Below are positions 18,654 through 27,880 of a stretch of 64,000 bases of DNA, one piece after another. The position numbers and the translations under genes were made by a program. Origin of the DNA: Chitinophagaceae bacterium (lineage in GTDB: Bacteria; Bacteroidota; Bacteroidia; Chitinophagales; Chitinophagaceae); assembly GCA_018335935.1 (NCBI GenBank), contig JAGXRG010000057.1, positions 124,001 to 188,000 on the forward strand, read 5' to 3'. Positions within the stretch are counted from its first letter, which is position 1, and each line of letters begins with the position of its first letter. The notes beneath the pieces were generated by a model that saw nothing but the letters and a program-made list of their open reading frames with translations, was not told the origin of the DNA and did not search any database.

Positions 18654-18842
18654 ATGAAAAAACTTATTACTCAACTATCCAAAAACACTCAGCACAAAAA
18701 TTTCTTAGGAGCACTTTTTATCTATTTAATTTTTGCTATTGTAACTATAGTAAATGAATTACAACACAATCAGAGTTTTGCTGAAGGATTAATAAATGGA
18801 CTGACTTGGCCAATTGGTTTTATTAAATTTTTGCTTAATTAG
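18654..18842 (+). CDS. Small membrane protein, hypothetical
   Basis: A 62-residue ORF has a basic N-terminus (MKKLITQLSK), one clear hydrophobic helix (LGALFIYLIFAIVTIV) and a second mildly hydrophobic stretch ending LTWPIGFIKFLLN. A start nine bases upstream (ATG at 18645) is equally possible. I do not recognise a family. The end overlaps the converging LolA-like gene by 8 bases. Confidence 0.5.
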   Translation: MKKLITQLSKNTQHKNFLGALFIYLIFAIVTIVNELQHNQSFAEGLINGLTWPIGFIKFLLN

Positions 18843-19647
18843 CCACATACCATTTTTTATCAATTGCTTCATTTATTTCAATACTACTATTTTCTATTTC
18901 AATATCTGAAGCACCAAATTGAATAATGATTTTTGATGGAAATTTAACTCCTCCAATTTCGGTGTAAGAATGGTAAATCATGTTCATTTTTTGTTTGTCC
19001 ATTCTTCCTCCCATCATATCGCCCATAGGACCACCTCTAATACCCATTATTGAAGAAATTTGTTTTCCCGAAACTTCAATTTGCTTTAATAAATAATTGG
19101 CAGCGTCTATAAAAAATAAAGATGATTCACCATCCTTAGCAATTAGTTTTATTTTATAGCATTCAACTTTGTCGACTTTCGTTTTTCCGATTAACTCAGC
19201 AGTAAACCCTTTTTCTTTATAATTAATTAAGGCCGAAAACTCCTCAAGTAAATTTAATTTTTGTTTTATGGCTGAATATTTATCAGCATCCATTTTAGAG
19301 ATCCCTCCTTCAATTCCTGGAAAATCTCCATAGCCCTGAACAGATGGAATAGAAACATAGCCAGCAGTATCTGTTACTAAAGTATAAGAACCTTTCATAC
19401 CCATTACACCACTTATGTTTTTTCTATAGAGCTTATTATTCTCAATAATATTTGTGCTATTAACGTCTATTTGCATCCCCATCATATTCAACTTCATGGT
19501 TGAGGTATATTGTAATGTTTGTAATGCATTTAGCTTGTCAAACCCACCATTTGCAGCAATGTGGTTAGTTATAATTTCATCAACGGTTTGTGCGTTTGAA
19601 AAACTTTGCAGCAAAGCAAGTAGAATAAGGGTATATAACTTTTTCAT
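18835..19647 (-). CDS. LolA-like outer-membrane lipoprotein-sorting domain protein
   Basis: The 270-residue exported protein has a signal peptide (MKKLYTLILLALLQSFSNAQ) and the N-terminal pattern TVDEIITNHIAANGGFDKL, common to Bacteroidota proteins of the LolA/LolB-like half-barrel superfamily. Later strands YKIKLIAKDGESSLFFIDAA and YTEIGGVKFPSKI fit the same fold. A Met/Gly-rich loop (MGIRGGPMGDMMGGRM) near residue 200 is unusual. True LolA activity is doubtful; these paralogues usually have no proven role. Confidence 0.75.
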   Translation of the reverse strand: MKKLYTLILLALLQSFSNAQTVDEIITNHIAANGGFDKLNALQTLQYTSTMKLNMMGMQIDVNSTNIIENNKLYRKNISGVMGMKGSYTLVTDTAGYVSIPSVQGYGDFPGIEGGISKMDADKYSAIKQKLNLLEEFSALINYKEKGFTAELIGKTKVDKVECYKIKLIAKDGESSLFFIDAANYLLKQIEVSGKQISSIMGIRGGPMGDMMGGRMDKQKMNMIYHSYTEIGGVKFPSKIIIQFGASDIEIENSSIEINEAIDKKWYVAN

Positions 19648-19801
19648 GTTCTTAATATTGGTTCAAAAATAATAGCTTAAATGGGTGAAATATTCTAAAG
19701 CTGAGTTTTAGAACATAGTTTTTAAAATTCTTAACAGATTTTAATACAATTATTAAACTAAGGGTAATGCATTTTGTCTTTATAACCTTCAATTTATAAT
19801 A

Positions 19802-19882
19802 ATGAAAAAAATATTATTGTTTCCTTTCTTATTAATTGTTCTAATTGGATTTGTAATTTATGATGGTATTGATTCTTTATAA
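19802..19882 (+). CDS. Putative 26-residue membrane peptide
   Basis: A short ATG ORF encodes MKKILLFPFLLIVLIGFVIY followed by DGIDSL and a stop. It has a lysine start and a single hydrophobic helix. It lies alone in the gap between two minus-strand genes. The start and composition look gene-like, but at this length chance cannot be excluded, and no promoter is clear. Confidence 0.3.
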   Translation: MKKILLFPFLLIVLIGFVIYDGIDSL

Positions 19883-19883
19883 T

Positions 19884-21050
19884 TTATTGCACTTGTCTTT
19901 CTTTCCAAGAATAAGAACCGAATTTGCCCAACCATCCAGCAATGATAATATAGCCAATATGTAAAGGCTGTAAAGCCATAAAACTACTTAGTCTAATCTT
20001 CCCAAAAAATGAAAAGCATTCTTTTAGAAATCTCCATTCTACTATAATTTTTAAGGCCAAAAGCCCAACTGCATAAGTCAGAAAAGAAGCATTCATACAA
20101 GCTGCTACAGCAGAAACCAGTACATTTAAATTCATTAAATACACCACTACTAATGCTGGTAAAAGTGTTTTGTCTTTATACTGGTCCGATTTACTTGCCC
20201 ATCGAACTCTTTGATTGATAAAAGCCCTCCAGGTTGGCATGGGTGTGGTTAATGCCAAAGCATGTGGATGATATAAATAACCAATCTGATTAGGATAGTG
20301 AAGTTTTAATTTATTCATCAAAAGCATATCATCTCCACTAGCAATGTTATCAATATCTTTAAATCCACCTACAGACTCAAATGCATTTTTCTGATAAGCT
20401 AAATTTGCACCATTACACATACTATGTAAACCAGCTTGTACCACAGCAGCTGTAGTAGCTTGCAATGCCATAAAATCTATTTGCTGAAATAACGACAAAA
20501 CAGTTGGCTGTTTAGTAAAAATTACAGGGGCTGCAACAAAAACCACATTCTTATTGCAAATAAATTCATCGTATAGTTTTAACCAGTCTTTATGCAACAA
20601 ACAATCAGCATCTGTAGTGATGATCCAATCACCCTTGGCTTTACTAATAGCTATTTCTATGGCTTTCTTTTTATAGGCATTAATTTTTTTGCCTTGTAAA
20701 TTTTCTTCTAGTTTTAGTAATTTAATAAATGGATATTCTTCTTGAAAAGATGAAACTATAAACGCTGTTTTATCGGCTGAATGATCATCAATTACAATTA
20801 CTTCAAATAGTTCTCGAGGATATTGTTGTTGAATGATCGATTGTAAACAATGGGCAATATTATTTTCTTCATTTCTTGCAGGAATTATGATTGAAAATTT
20901 TGTAGATGGAAGATGAGATAATGTTGAGTGAAATTGCTGTACTTGTAAAAACCATTTTCTATAAAAGCTGAGTAATACAGCATAAGCAAAACCAACAAGA
21001 ACTACCCATACTTTTAATGAAATCAGCAGCATAACTACAAAGAAAAGCAT
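19884..21050 (-). CDS. Family 2 glycosyltransferase, membrane-anchored
   Basis: The 388-residue processive-type GT2 has an N-terminal membrane helix, the nucleotide-binding core FSIIIPARNEENNI, IDDHSADKT and the DxD-containing TTDADCLL. The acceptor motif GDDMLLMNKL and the QRVRWASKSDQY (Q/RxxRW) motif follow, then membrane helices near the C-terminus. It probably makes a cell-surface glycan or glycolipid at the inner membrane; donor and acceptor are unknown. It is divergent from the CorC-like gene at 21104. Confidence 0.88.
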   Translation of the reverse strand: MLFFVVMLLISLKVWVVLVGFAYAVLLSFYRKWFLQVQQFHSTLSHLPSTKFSIIIPARNEENNIAHCLQSIIQQQYPRELFEVIVIDDHSADKTAFIVSSFQEEYPFIKLLKLEENLQGKKINAYKKKAIEIAISKAKGDWIITTDADCLLHKDWLKLYDEFICNKNVVFVAAPVIFTKQPTVLSLFQQIDFMALQATTAAVVQAGLHSMCNGANLAYQKNAFESVGGFKDIDNIASGDDMLLMNKLKLHYPNQIGYLYHPHALALTTPMPTWRAFINQRVRWASKSDQYKDKTLLPALVVVYLMNLNVLVSAVAACMNASFLTYAVGLLALKIIVEWRFLKECFSFFGKIRLSSFMALQPLHIGYIIIAGWLGKFGSYSWKERQVQ

Positions 21051-21090
21051 TAAGCTGTTTGATTTAGCATATTTGATACCTACAATTTCT

Positions 21091-21098
21091 TATTTTTG
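21091..21098 (+). promoter_or_regulatory. Putative -7 box of the CorC/HlyC-family gene
   Basis: TATTTTTG is a perfect TAnnTTTG match that ends 5 bases before the ATG at 21104. No TTG at 17-23 bases upstream was found (the nearest is 15 bases away), so this is a partial promoter call. Confidence 0.4.
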
Positions 21099-21103
21099 TA
21101 TTC

Positions 21104-22369
21104 ATGTCAGAGTTATATACCGTAGGTTTTATTTGCATCACATTACTTTTTGTAGGTTTTTTTTCGGGCCTTGAAATTGCTTTTGTTAGTGTTAATAGAT
21201 TAAGTATTGAGTTAAAGAAAAAGCAAGGAAAAAAAAGTGGAATTATTTTAGGCAAATTCATGGAGCAGCCCGCTCAATTTATTGGAAGTTGTTTGGTGGG
21301 TGTAAATATTTTTTTAGTAGCATATGGTATGCTATTTAGTGATTTATTACATAAATCTATTTGGCATCCTTTTCATATTCAAAATCCAATTTTAAAACTA
21401 GTTGTAGATGCTGTTATTTCAACTTTTGTTGTATTAATATTTGGAGAGTTTTTGCCGAAGGCTATTTTTAAGGCAAAGAATGAGTCGCTATTAGTATTTT
21501 TCTCAAGTATTGCCAACTTCTTTTACAAACTATTTCAACCCCTCGCAGCTTTTTTTGTTGATGTTTCTGAATGGATTTTAAAGTATTTGTTCAACGTTAA
21601 TGTAAAGAATAAAACTGAAGCATTTACCCATATTGATTTGGAGTATTTTATTAACCAAAAAAACATGGAACAAAGTGAAGATAATCCTGAACATAGCAAA
21701 GAGCTGTTGAAGAATGCCATGAGTTTACCTACCATTAAAATTAGAGAATGTTTGGTACCAAGAACAGAAATTGAAGCTGTTGATATTAAAAGCAGTATTG
21801 AAGAAATTAAGCAACGCTTTATTGAAACTACACTTAGCAAATTATTGGTGTATGAAAATAGTATTGATGAGATAAAAGGTTATATACATCAATTAGATTT
21901 ATATAAAAAACCTAAAACGTTAAACGAAATTCTTTTACCCATTCCAGTAGTCCCAGAAAGTATGTGGGCTGCCGATTTAATAAATAAATTTACCAAAGAA
22001 CATAAAAGTATTGCTTGGGTAGTAGACGAGTTTGGTGGCACTGCTGGTATTATTACTATGGAAGATTTATTAGAAGAAATTTTTGGTGAAATTAAAGATG
22101 AGCATGATGTTGAAGAGTTTGTTGAAAAACAAATTAGTCAAACTGAATTTATTTTTAGTGGAAGATTAGAGCTGGATTACTTAAAAGAAAATTATAACCT
22201 CAGCTTTTTAGAAACTGCAGAAGCTGAAACATTAAGTGGGTATATCATTACTAATCACGAGCAGATTCCTCAAGCAAAAGAAAGTATTATCATCAGTAAT
22301 TATCAATTCGATATTTTAAATGTAAGTGATACTAGAATTGAAATGGTGAAGATGAAAATATTAAGATAA
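21104..22369 (+). CDS. CNNM/CorC-HlyC family CBS membrane protein
   Basis: The 421-residue protein has an N-terminal DUF21/CNNM membrane domain (about 1-150, with GFFSGLEIAFVSVNR). A CBS pair follows (about 200-325, with VPRTEIEAVD and VVDEFGGTAGIITMEDLLEEIFGEI in the second half), then a CorC_HlyC C-terminal domain (about 335-415). This architecture is linked to Mg2+/Co2+ export. GldE of gliding Bacteroidota has the same layout, but the usual gldE neighbours are absent, so I leave the symbol open. It abuts the converging aminotransferase gene with no gap. Confidence 0.9.
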   Translation: MSELYTVGFICITLLFVGFFSGLEIAFVSVNRLSIELKKKQGKKSGIILGKFMEQPAQFIGSCLVGVNIFLVAYGMLFSDLLHKSIWHPFHIQNPILKLVVDAVISTFVVLIFGEFLPKAIFKAKNESLLVFFSSIANFFYKLFQPLAAFFVDVSEWILKYLFNVNVKNKTEAFTHIDLEYFINQKNMEQSEDNPEHSKELLKNAMSLPTIKIRECLVPRTEIEAVDIKSSIEEIKQRFIETTLSKLLVYENSIDEIKGYIHQLDLYKKPKTLNEILLPIPVVPESMWAADLINKFTKEHKSIAWVVDEFGGTAGIITMEDLLEEIFGEIKDEHDVEEFVEKQISQTEFIFSGRLELDYLKENYNLSFLETAEAETLSGYIITNHEQIPQAKESIIISNYQFDILNVSDTRIEMVKMKILR

Positions 22370-23542
22370 TTAAACTTCTATTAAATTAGTTTTTGCTTTA
22401 ATATCTACTATGGCTTCATAAAGTTTATCTAAATCTTCTTGTGAATTAAAAGCTTGGATAGAATATCGCAAAAATATTTTATCATCCAATTGCATTACGG
22501 GAATTTCTATTTTATATTTTTCAAATAAAAGTCTTTGTAATTTTTGTGGCTCTGCAGTTTTCATTGGAACACTATATAACTGAACTAAAAACTCATCTGA
22601 TATTGGAGCTATAGATTTAGTGTTTAAAAGTTTACAAAACTTTGCTGAATTGGCTTGTACTAATGATCTACAGTTTTTTGAAACTTCTTTCCAATTATTT
22701 TCCTCCATAAATTCAATGGCTTTGGGAATGGTTAAAAATGCAGAATAATCTCTTGTGCCTTGTAATTGATGATAGTCTAAAAATTGAGTTTCTGATTGCA
22801 AATTTTCTTCATATCCCCAACTTACAATTAAGGGGTCGAACAAATGCTGTAACTCTTTTTTTACATATAAGAAACTACTGCCTTTTGGTGTCATCATCCA
22901 TTTATGACAAGCTCCGGTGAATATATCTGCTTGCAGTGTACTTAGGTTTACATCAATTTGACCAGGTGCATGAGCTCCATCAATAAAAGTCATTAAGCCC
23001 AATGATTTTGCTTTGGCAACAATTTCTTCAGCAGGCAATCGTAGCCCGGTTGTACTTGTAATATGACTTATAAAAACCAATTTCGTTTTCGGAGTTAAGC
23101 CTTTAAAAAAATCGTCAACAAATTGTTCTTTGGTAGTTAAAGGAAATGTTATGGGCTGGCGAATATATTTTGCTCCTACTTTTTTACAATAATAATTCCA
23201 TGTTTTATCGCAAGCTCCATATTCTAGATTAGTAGTAAGTACTTCATCCCCTTCTTTCAGGTCAATGCTCTTTGCAATGATGTTTACTGCATAAGAAGGG
23301 TTGGTAACATAAACCAAATCTTTACTATTACAATTAACATACTTTGCCAATGCTGCTCTAGATTCTTGTAAATATTGTAACCCATTTACAGTGATAAATT
23401 GTACAGGTTCTTGTTCTAGCTCTAGCTGAAAAGCTTGATATTGCTGAAACACAGGCTTAGCACAAGCACCAAAAGAACCAAAGTTTAAAAAGGTAATATC
23501 ATCTCTCAATAAGAATTGAGATTTTAGAAAATTATTATTCAT
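22370..23542 (-). CDS. Class V aminotransferase (isopenicillin N epimerase-like)
   Basis: The 390-residue fold type I PLP enzyme has the cofactor aspartate in FIDGAHAPGQ (D189) and the Schiff-base lysine K214 in FTGACHKWMMTPKG. The NFGSFGACAKPV N-terminus resembles CefD-like members and cysteine desulfurase relatives, but no active-site cysteine loop is present. The substrate is unknown. The 5' end lies next to a five-copy tandem repeat that fills the space to the mazG-like gene. Confidence 0.87.
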   Translation of the reverse strand: MNNNFLKSQFLLRDDITFLNFGSFGACAKPVFQQYQAFQLELEQEPVQFITVNGLQYLQESRAALAKYVNCNSKDLVYVTNPSYAVNIIAKSIDLKEGDEVLTTNLEYGACDKTWNYYCKKVGAKYIRQPITFPLTTKEQFVDDFFKGLTPKTKLVFISHITSTTGLRLPAEEIVAKAKSLGLMTFIDGAHAPGQIDVNLSTLQADIFTGACHKWMMTPKGSSFLYVKKELQHLFDPLIVSWGYEENLQSETQFLDYHQLQGTRDYSAFLTIPKAIEFMEENNWKEVSKNCRSLVQANSAKFCKLLNTKSIAPISDEFLVQLYSVPMKTAEPQKLQRLLFEKYKIEIPVMQLDDKIFLRYSIQAFNSQEDLDKLYEAIVDIKAKTNLIEV

Positions 23543-23551
23543 TCTATAAAG

Positions 23552-23957
23552 TGTTTTTTATTCTCACAGAATACGCTGAATGCACAGAAACTTCTGCGTT
23601 TTCTTCAATTTCTGCGAGATGTTTATTTTGTTTTCTTCACAAAGTTTTTATTCTCACAGAATACGCTAAAAATTCTGCGAATTCTGTTATTTCTGCGAGA
23701 TGTTTATTTTGTTTTCTTCACAAAGTTTTTTATTCTCACGGAATACGCTGAATGCACAGAAACTTCTGCGTTTTCTTCAATTTCTGCGAGATGTTTATTT
23801 TGTTTTCTTCACAATGGCTTTTTATTCTCACGGAATACGAAAAACGCTGAAAATTCTGCGTTTTCTGTTATTTCTGCGAGATATTTATTTTGTTTTCTTC
23901 ACAAAGTTTTTTATTCTCACGGAATACGCTGAATGCATAGAAGTTTCTGCGAGCTTC
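23552..23957. repeat. Tandem array of five roughly 82-92 bp repeats
   Basis: The landmark TTCTCAC recurs at 23561, 23651, 23733, 23825 and 23914. Each unit continues with GAATACG, a variable segment, TTTCTGCGAGATGTTTATTT and TGTTTTCTTCACAAAG. Variable segments alternate: copies 1 and 3 share one form (TGAATGCACAGAAACTTCTG, then a CGTTTTCTTCAA tract) and copies 2 and 4 another (AAAATTCTGCG, then TTCTGTTA). The higher-order period is therefore about 172-174 bp. Copy 5 is truncated. ORFs across it (23551-23993) only translate the repeat and are not credible genes. It fills the 415-base gap between two minus-strand genes. Confidence 0.9.
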
Positions 23958-24296
23958 TTATTTCAGCTTATCATTCTCAAGGTGTCTCGCTGAATCTCTA
24001 TTAGTTTTCTTTTCAATGTTTTTCTGCAAAGCCTCTGTCAAATTAACTCCAGTTTGATTCGCTAAACAAATTAATACCCAAAGTACATCAGCCATCTCAT
24101 CACCCAAGTCTTTTTCAGCTTCATTATTTTTAAATGATTGCTCGCCATATTTTCTTACCATTAATCTAGAAAGCTCTCCCACTTCTTCTACTAAAATTCC
24201 AAGATTAGTTAGTTCGTTAAAATATCTTACACCAATGGTTTTTATCCACTCATCAACTTGTTGCTGTGCTTGGTTTAATGTTATTTCTGTTGCCAT
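23958..24296 (-). CDS. MazG-like nucleotide pyrophosphohydrolase
   Basis: The 112-residue all-alpha NTP pyrophosphohydrolase is a single-domain MazG relative. It has the metal-binding motif EEVGEL (E37, E38, E41) and EKDLGDEMADVLW (about 61-73), where E67 and D70 complete the metal site. The family hydrolyses non-canonical or damaged NTPs to NMPs and pyrophosphate. It lies 9 bases downstream of the M1 peptidase gene on the same strand. Its stop codon touches the edge of the tandem array. Confidence 0.9.
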   Translation of the reverse strand: MATEITLNQAQQQVDEWIKTIGVRYFNELTNLGILVEEVGELSRLMVRKYGEQSFKNNEAEKDLGDEMADVLWVLICLANQTGVNLTEALQKNIEKKTNRDSARHLENDKLK

Positions 24297-24305
24297 AAAA
24301 ATATT

Positions 24306-27074
24306 TTACAGGGGAATATCTCTGCTAAGTTTATTAAAATGAAGATTTTGCAAGTTAATGCTGAAGCTGATAGTTTTAGCAAAAATATTTTCGCCTAAAA
24401 TTGATTTATTATAATCTCTATAAGCTTTACTAAACAAAATTGGAGCATAAATATTCACAGCATTATTGAATAATGAAAGATGAATGCCTGCATCAAACAA
24501 AAACCTTCCTGCTGTTGGATTGTCTACCCATGCTTCTGCATAAGTTCCAATATCTGCAAATAGTTTTAGTGTTGGAAAACCTGGCATATCAATATTAAAA
24601 TTTGCAGCCATTAACCAATCGTCAGACTTGCCAACTTTATTTCCCAAATAATCTGTTCTTGCTTTAAAAAATCCATCGCGTTCCATTATTTGTTGGCTTT
24701 TCCAACCTTCAAATTCTCCTCTTCCAACAAAATAATCTGAGTAAGTATAATCCTCGTAACCCTTAGGACCACTCATGTTTAAGTGATATTTATCGGTATA
24801 ATATTGTTGTAAAAATGTTTTGCTTTTAGTGTAGAAAAATTTTCCTGCAAAAAATCTAGCTTCTATGCCCCCTTTGTTTTTAGGATAATTGAAAAACTGT
24901 TTTGCTGTTAAGCCTGCTCTAACAAAATCTTCTCCTTGATCAATTGTTAGATTAATATGATAAGGATACAAAACCCTGTTATTAGATTTTGTAATATATA
25001 ATCGATTGATATACGATTTTGTAGAAGGCGTTGTTATTTTATTGCCACTAAACAATAAATTTTCTTGGTGTAAATAAAAGGTTTTAAAACCAATAACAGT
25101 TCTTTCGGTTGAACGTAAATCACTTTTGTAAATAGTATATTTTATAGATGGCACAAACCTTTTAATTCCAAGGTTAAACTTTGTTCCAGCATCTGAAATA
25201 AAGTTATCGTATGTAAATTGTTGATAGCTTGCTGCAATTTCTAACCAAGATTTTTTGGAGTAAATATTATAAGACGCTCTTCCAAAAAAATTAAGTTTAC
25301 TACTACTTGTTCCAAAACTTGGATTGATTAAAAACTGAAATTTTGGTAATGGTAATTGATAGTTATGTATTGCAGCACCTAAACGAATACCATCGTAAAA
25401 ATTATATGTTGCTGTTGGCAAGTATGAAATATGATTATACCTTACTGTTTCTTTTGAAGGAAAAAAGAAAGCAGTTTTTATTGGTCTTGAATTCTTTTCT
25501 TGTGGCTCAGAAGTGCTGTACAATTTATTGAAATGTTGATCAATATTTTTTCCAGAAACCGATTCAATTACATTTTTAAAATCTTGTGGATAAGGATGTT
25601 TAAACTTCCATGTTTCATAATAAACGTGCATCATAGAATCAAAAACATTTTTACCTAATAACGTTTCTAATTCTTTCATCCACTCTCCAGCTTTTTCATA
25701 AACAAATAAACCGTAGTACTGTTTAGGATAAGCAATAGATGCAGTATCTATTGGAATGTTTTTATGAATTTTTTTTAAGGCAATAAAAATGTTACTCAAT
25801 CCACCATTTTGGGAAATAACTGCTTTATTATCATAATAAGTATTCATACCTTCATCCATCCAAGCATGATCTCTTTCATTGCTAGCTAAAATTCCATACA
25901 GCCAAATATGACCAAGCTCATGAGATATTACAGAATTTGTATTCGTTAGATCGTTTGGAGTATTGATATAGGTAATGGTAGGATATTCCATACCATCATC
26001 CTTTTCTTGTTTTCCTACAACTACAGTTGCTGTTTTGTAAGGATATTCTCCCAACCAATTACTATAGTTTTTCAGAGTTCTTTTCATGTACATGATATTG
26101 TTGGTAGAATTTTTCTCTCTTTTTTTAGGGAAGAAAGAAAATAAATCCACCTCTTTATCATTTAATTGAAGGGTATCATACTGCACTAAAAAATTCTTGC
26201 TGGCAAACCAGGCAAAATCGTGCACATTGTCTTGATGATACTGTAACGTTTTGGTGCCAATGAGTTTAGGCTTAGTAACGATTAATGGTTTTAATTTCTT
26301 AACTGGTTTTGCCGGAAAAAAAGATTTTTTCTCCACAACCACATCTTCAATTTTATAATTAGGTTGTTGGGCTAATTTTGTTTTGCCTAATTTCTTTAAT
26401 AATTCTAATTCGCTAACAGTTTGCAATTCTCCTGTAGCTGCCACTAAATAATTTTCAGGAACAGTAATACTTACATCAAAACTTCCAAATTCACTATAAA
26501 ATTCTCCCTGATCTAAATAAGGCATTTCGTGCCAACCTTTAGCATCATATACTGCTGGTTTTGGATACCATTGAGTAAGTTGATAATCGTTTAACACATG
26601 ACCACCTCTTGAAAAATTATAGGGAAGTTTTATATGAAATGGCGTCTCTATTTTTATAGACTGCTTGGGCAGTAAAGGTTTTGGAAGAACGAGTTTAACA
26701 ATGTCGATATGAGTTGGATGTGCTTCAATTCTTGCATCAACTTCATCTACTTTAAAATCTAATTTGTTGATGTAGCCACGACTACTATCTTCAGAAAAAT
26801 AATAATCAGTTCTTCCATTTATAAGCAATTGTTCACTAAAAGCAGTTCTATCATTTTTATATGCATTGGGCCAAAGATGAAACCAAATAAATTTTAAAGT
26901 GTCTGGCGAATTGTTAGTGTATGTAATTTTTTCTAAACCATCAAGGCTGTGATCTTTATCGTTTAACGCTACAGCAATATTATAATTTACCTGTTGCTGC
27001 CAATAAGTTTGTTGTTGTGCTGATATTATTTGAACAGAAAATAAAAGACTCGCTAAAACAGAAATACGCTTCAT
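24306..27074 (-). CDS. Secreted M1-family metallopeptidase
   Basis: The 922-residue protein has a signal peptide (about 1-19). The gluzincin site is intact: GMEYP (361-365), HELGH (385-389) and the third zinc ligand E408 in WMDEGMNTYY, the M1 HExxH-x18-E pattern. The N-terminal half is the M1 beta-saddle. The C-terminal third (about 570-922) is rich in alternating beta strands with aromatic residues and looks like a beta-barrel or membrane-associated domain, so the protein may sit in the outer membrane. It probably cleaves peptides in the periplasm or at the surface. No T9SS domain was seen. Confidence 0.88.
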   Translation of the reverse strand: MKRISVLASLLFSVQIISAQQQTYWQQQVNYNIAVALNDKDHSLDGLEKITYTNNSPDTLKFIWFHLWPNAYKNDRTAFSEQLLINGRTDYYFSEDSSRGYINKLDFKVDEVDARIEAHPTHIDIVKLVLPKPLLPKQSIKIETPFHIKLPYNFSRGGHVLNDYQLTQWYPKPAVYDAKGWHEMPYLDQGEFYSEFGSFDVSITVPENYLVAATGELQTVSELELLKKLGKTKLAQQPNYKIEDVVVEKKSFFPAKPVKKLKPLIVTKPKLIGTKTLQYHQDNVHDFAWFASKNFLVQYDTLQLNDKEVDLFSFFPKKREKNSTNNIMYMKRTLKNYSNWLGEYPYKTATVVVGKQEKDDGMEYPTITYINTPNDLTNTNSVISHELGHIWLYGILASNERDHAWMDEGMNTYYDNKAVISQNGGLSNIFIALKKIHKNIPIDTASIAYPKQYYGLFVYEKAGEWMKELETLLGKNVFDSMMHVYYETWKFKHPYPQDFKNVIESVSGKNIDQHFNKLYSTSEPQEKNSRPIKTAFFFPSKETVRYNHISYLPTATYNFYDGIRLGAAIHNYQLPLPKFQFLINPSFGTSSSKLNFFGRASYNIYSKKSWLEIAASYQQFTYDNFISDAGTKFNLGIKRFVPSIKYTIYKSDLRSTERTVIGFKTFYLHQENLLFSGNKITTPSTKSYINRLYITKSNNRVLYPYHINLTIDQGEDFVRAGLTAKQFFNYPKNKGGIEARFFAGKFFYTKSKTFLQQYYTDKYHLNMSGPKGYEDYTYSDYFVGRGEFEGWKSQQIMERDGFFKARTDYLGNKVGKSDDWLMAANFNIDMPGFPTLKLFADIGTYAEAWVDNPTAGRFLFDAGIHLSLFNNAVNIYAPILFSKAYRDYNKSILGENIFAKTISFSINLQNLHFNKLSRDIPL

Positions 27075-27124
27075 TTACAATAAAAAATTATTCATCGAAA
27101 ATAAGACAAACTTTCTCCGAATAT

Positions 27125-27763
27125 TCAAGCTTCGACGGTGTTCAAGTATTTAATCCATAATTCAACTACAACATAGTGAATACAAAAAGCAATTAAGAAC
27201 GAAATTCCTAAAACATCTTTTAAAGAGAATTGCGAAGTAGCCATTAACAATGCTGCTATTATTCGTATTGTTCCAATAGACAAAGAAACAAAATATACTC
27301 TGGTTACCCATTTTTTATGAGCAATAAAGTTCTTTTGTTTTGCGTATTGATAAGCCTTAATGGTGCTATACAAAATAAATAGTCCAAATATTAATGTAGA
27401 GATTGATTCTAAAATATTGCTATACCTAAAAAACAAAGCAAGTATGATAGCTGAAATCGAAACAATAAAACTTGAGAACAAAAATATTTTTCCGACACTT
27501 TTATGTAATTTTCTAAATTTATTTCGTAGAGCAGGAATAAACTGATAAGCCCCTGTAATTAAAATAATTAATCCAAAAACAATATGCAAATAAGCTAATG
27601 GTTGATTAAATTTATAGTGAAGTTCTATAGAACCCGGTTTAAAAATATTCGGATTCGTTTTTACCAAAGTCATTTGTTGCATTTTCAAAAAAGATACAGC
27701 AATCATTGCAAGTACTAAGACTGCAGAATAAATCATTAAGAAGTTTTTTATTGCTTTTTTCAT
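27125..27763 (-). CDS. DUF2306 membrane protein
   Basis: The protein has 212 residues from the ATG at 27763 (MKKAIKN). A longer reading starts at a TTG six codons upstream and is less likely. About six hydrophobic segments alternate with a conserved basic loop (FRKLHKSVGKIF) and AHKKWVTRVYF, the family pattern. Function is unknown. It is divergent from the CBS-pair gene and 50 bases downstream of the M1 gene start on the same strand. Confidence 0.8.
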   Translation of the reverse strand: MKKAIKNFLMIYSAVLVLAMIAVSFLKMQQMTLVKTNPNIFKPGSIELHYKFNQPLAYLHIVFGLIILITGAYQFIPALRNKFRKLHKSVGKIFLFSSFIVSISAIILALFFRYSNILESISTLIFGLFILYSTIKAYQYAKQKNFIAHKKWVTRVYFVSLSIGTIRIIAALLMATSQFSLKDVLGISFLIAFCIHYVVVELWIKYLNTVEA

Positions 27764-27880
27764 TTTGAAATGATATTTCAACTTTAATTCAGTGTTTTAA
27801 ATTTATAATAATAATGTTTAATTCTTTAGGAAAGAATACTTATTATTTTGTATCTTTCCGTTACTAATTGCATAAAAATT

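Noticed and set aside
23552-23957. Possible CRISPR array
   Set aside because: The conserved parts are long and the variable parts alternate between two forms, not unique spacers; no cas genes are present.
23551-23993. ORFs of 66 and 97 residues across the tandem array
   Set aside because: They only translate the repeated unit (FILTEY, RCLFCFL again and again) and shift frame between copies; no start, export or domain signal.
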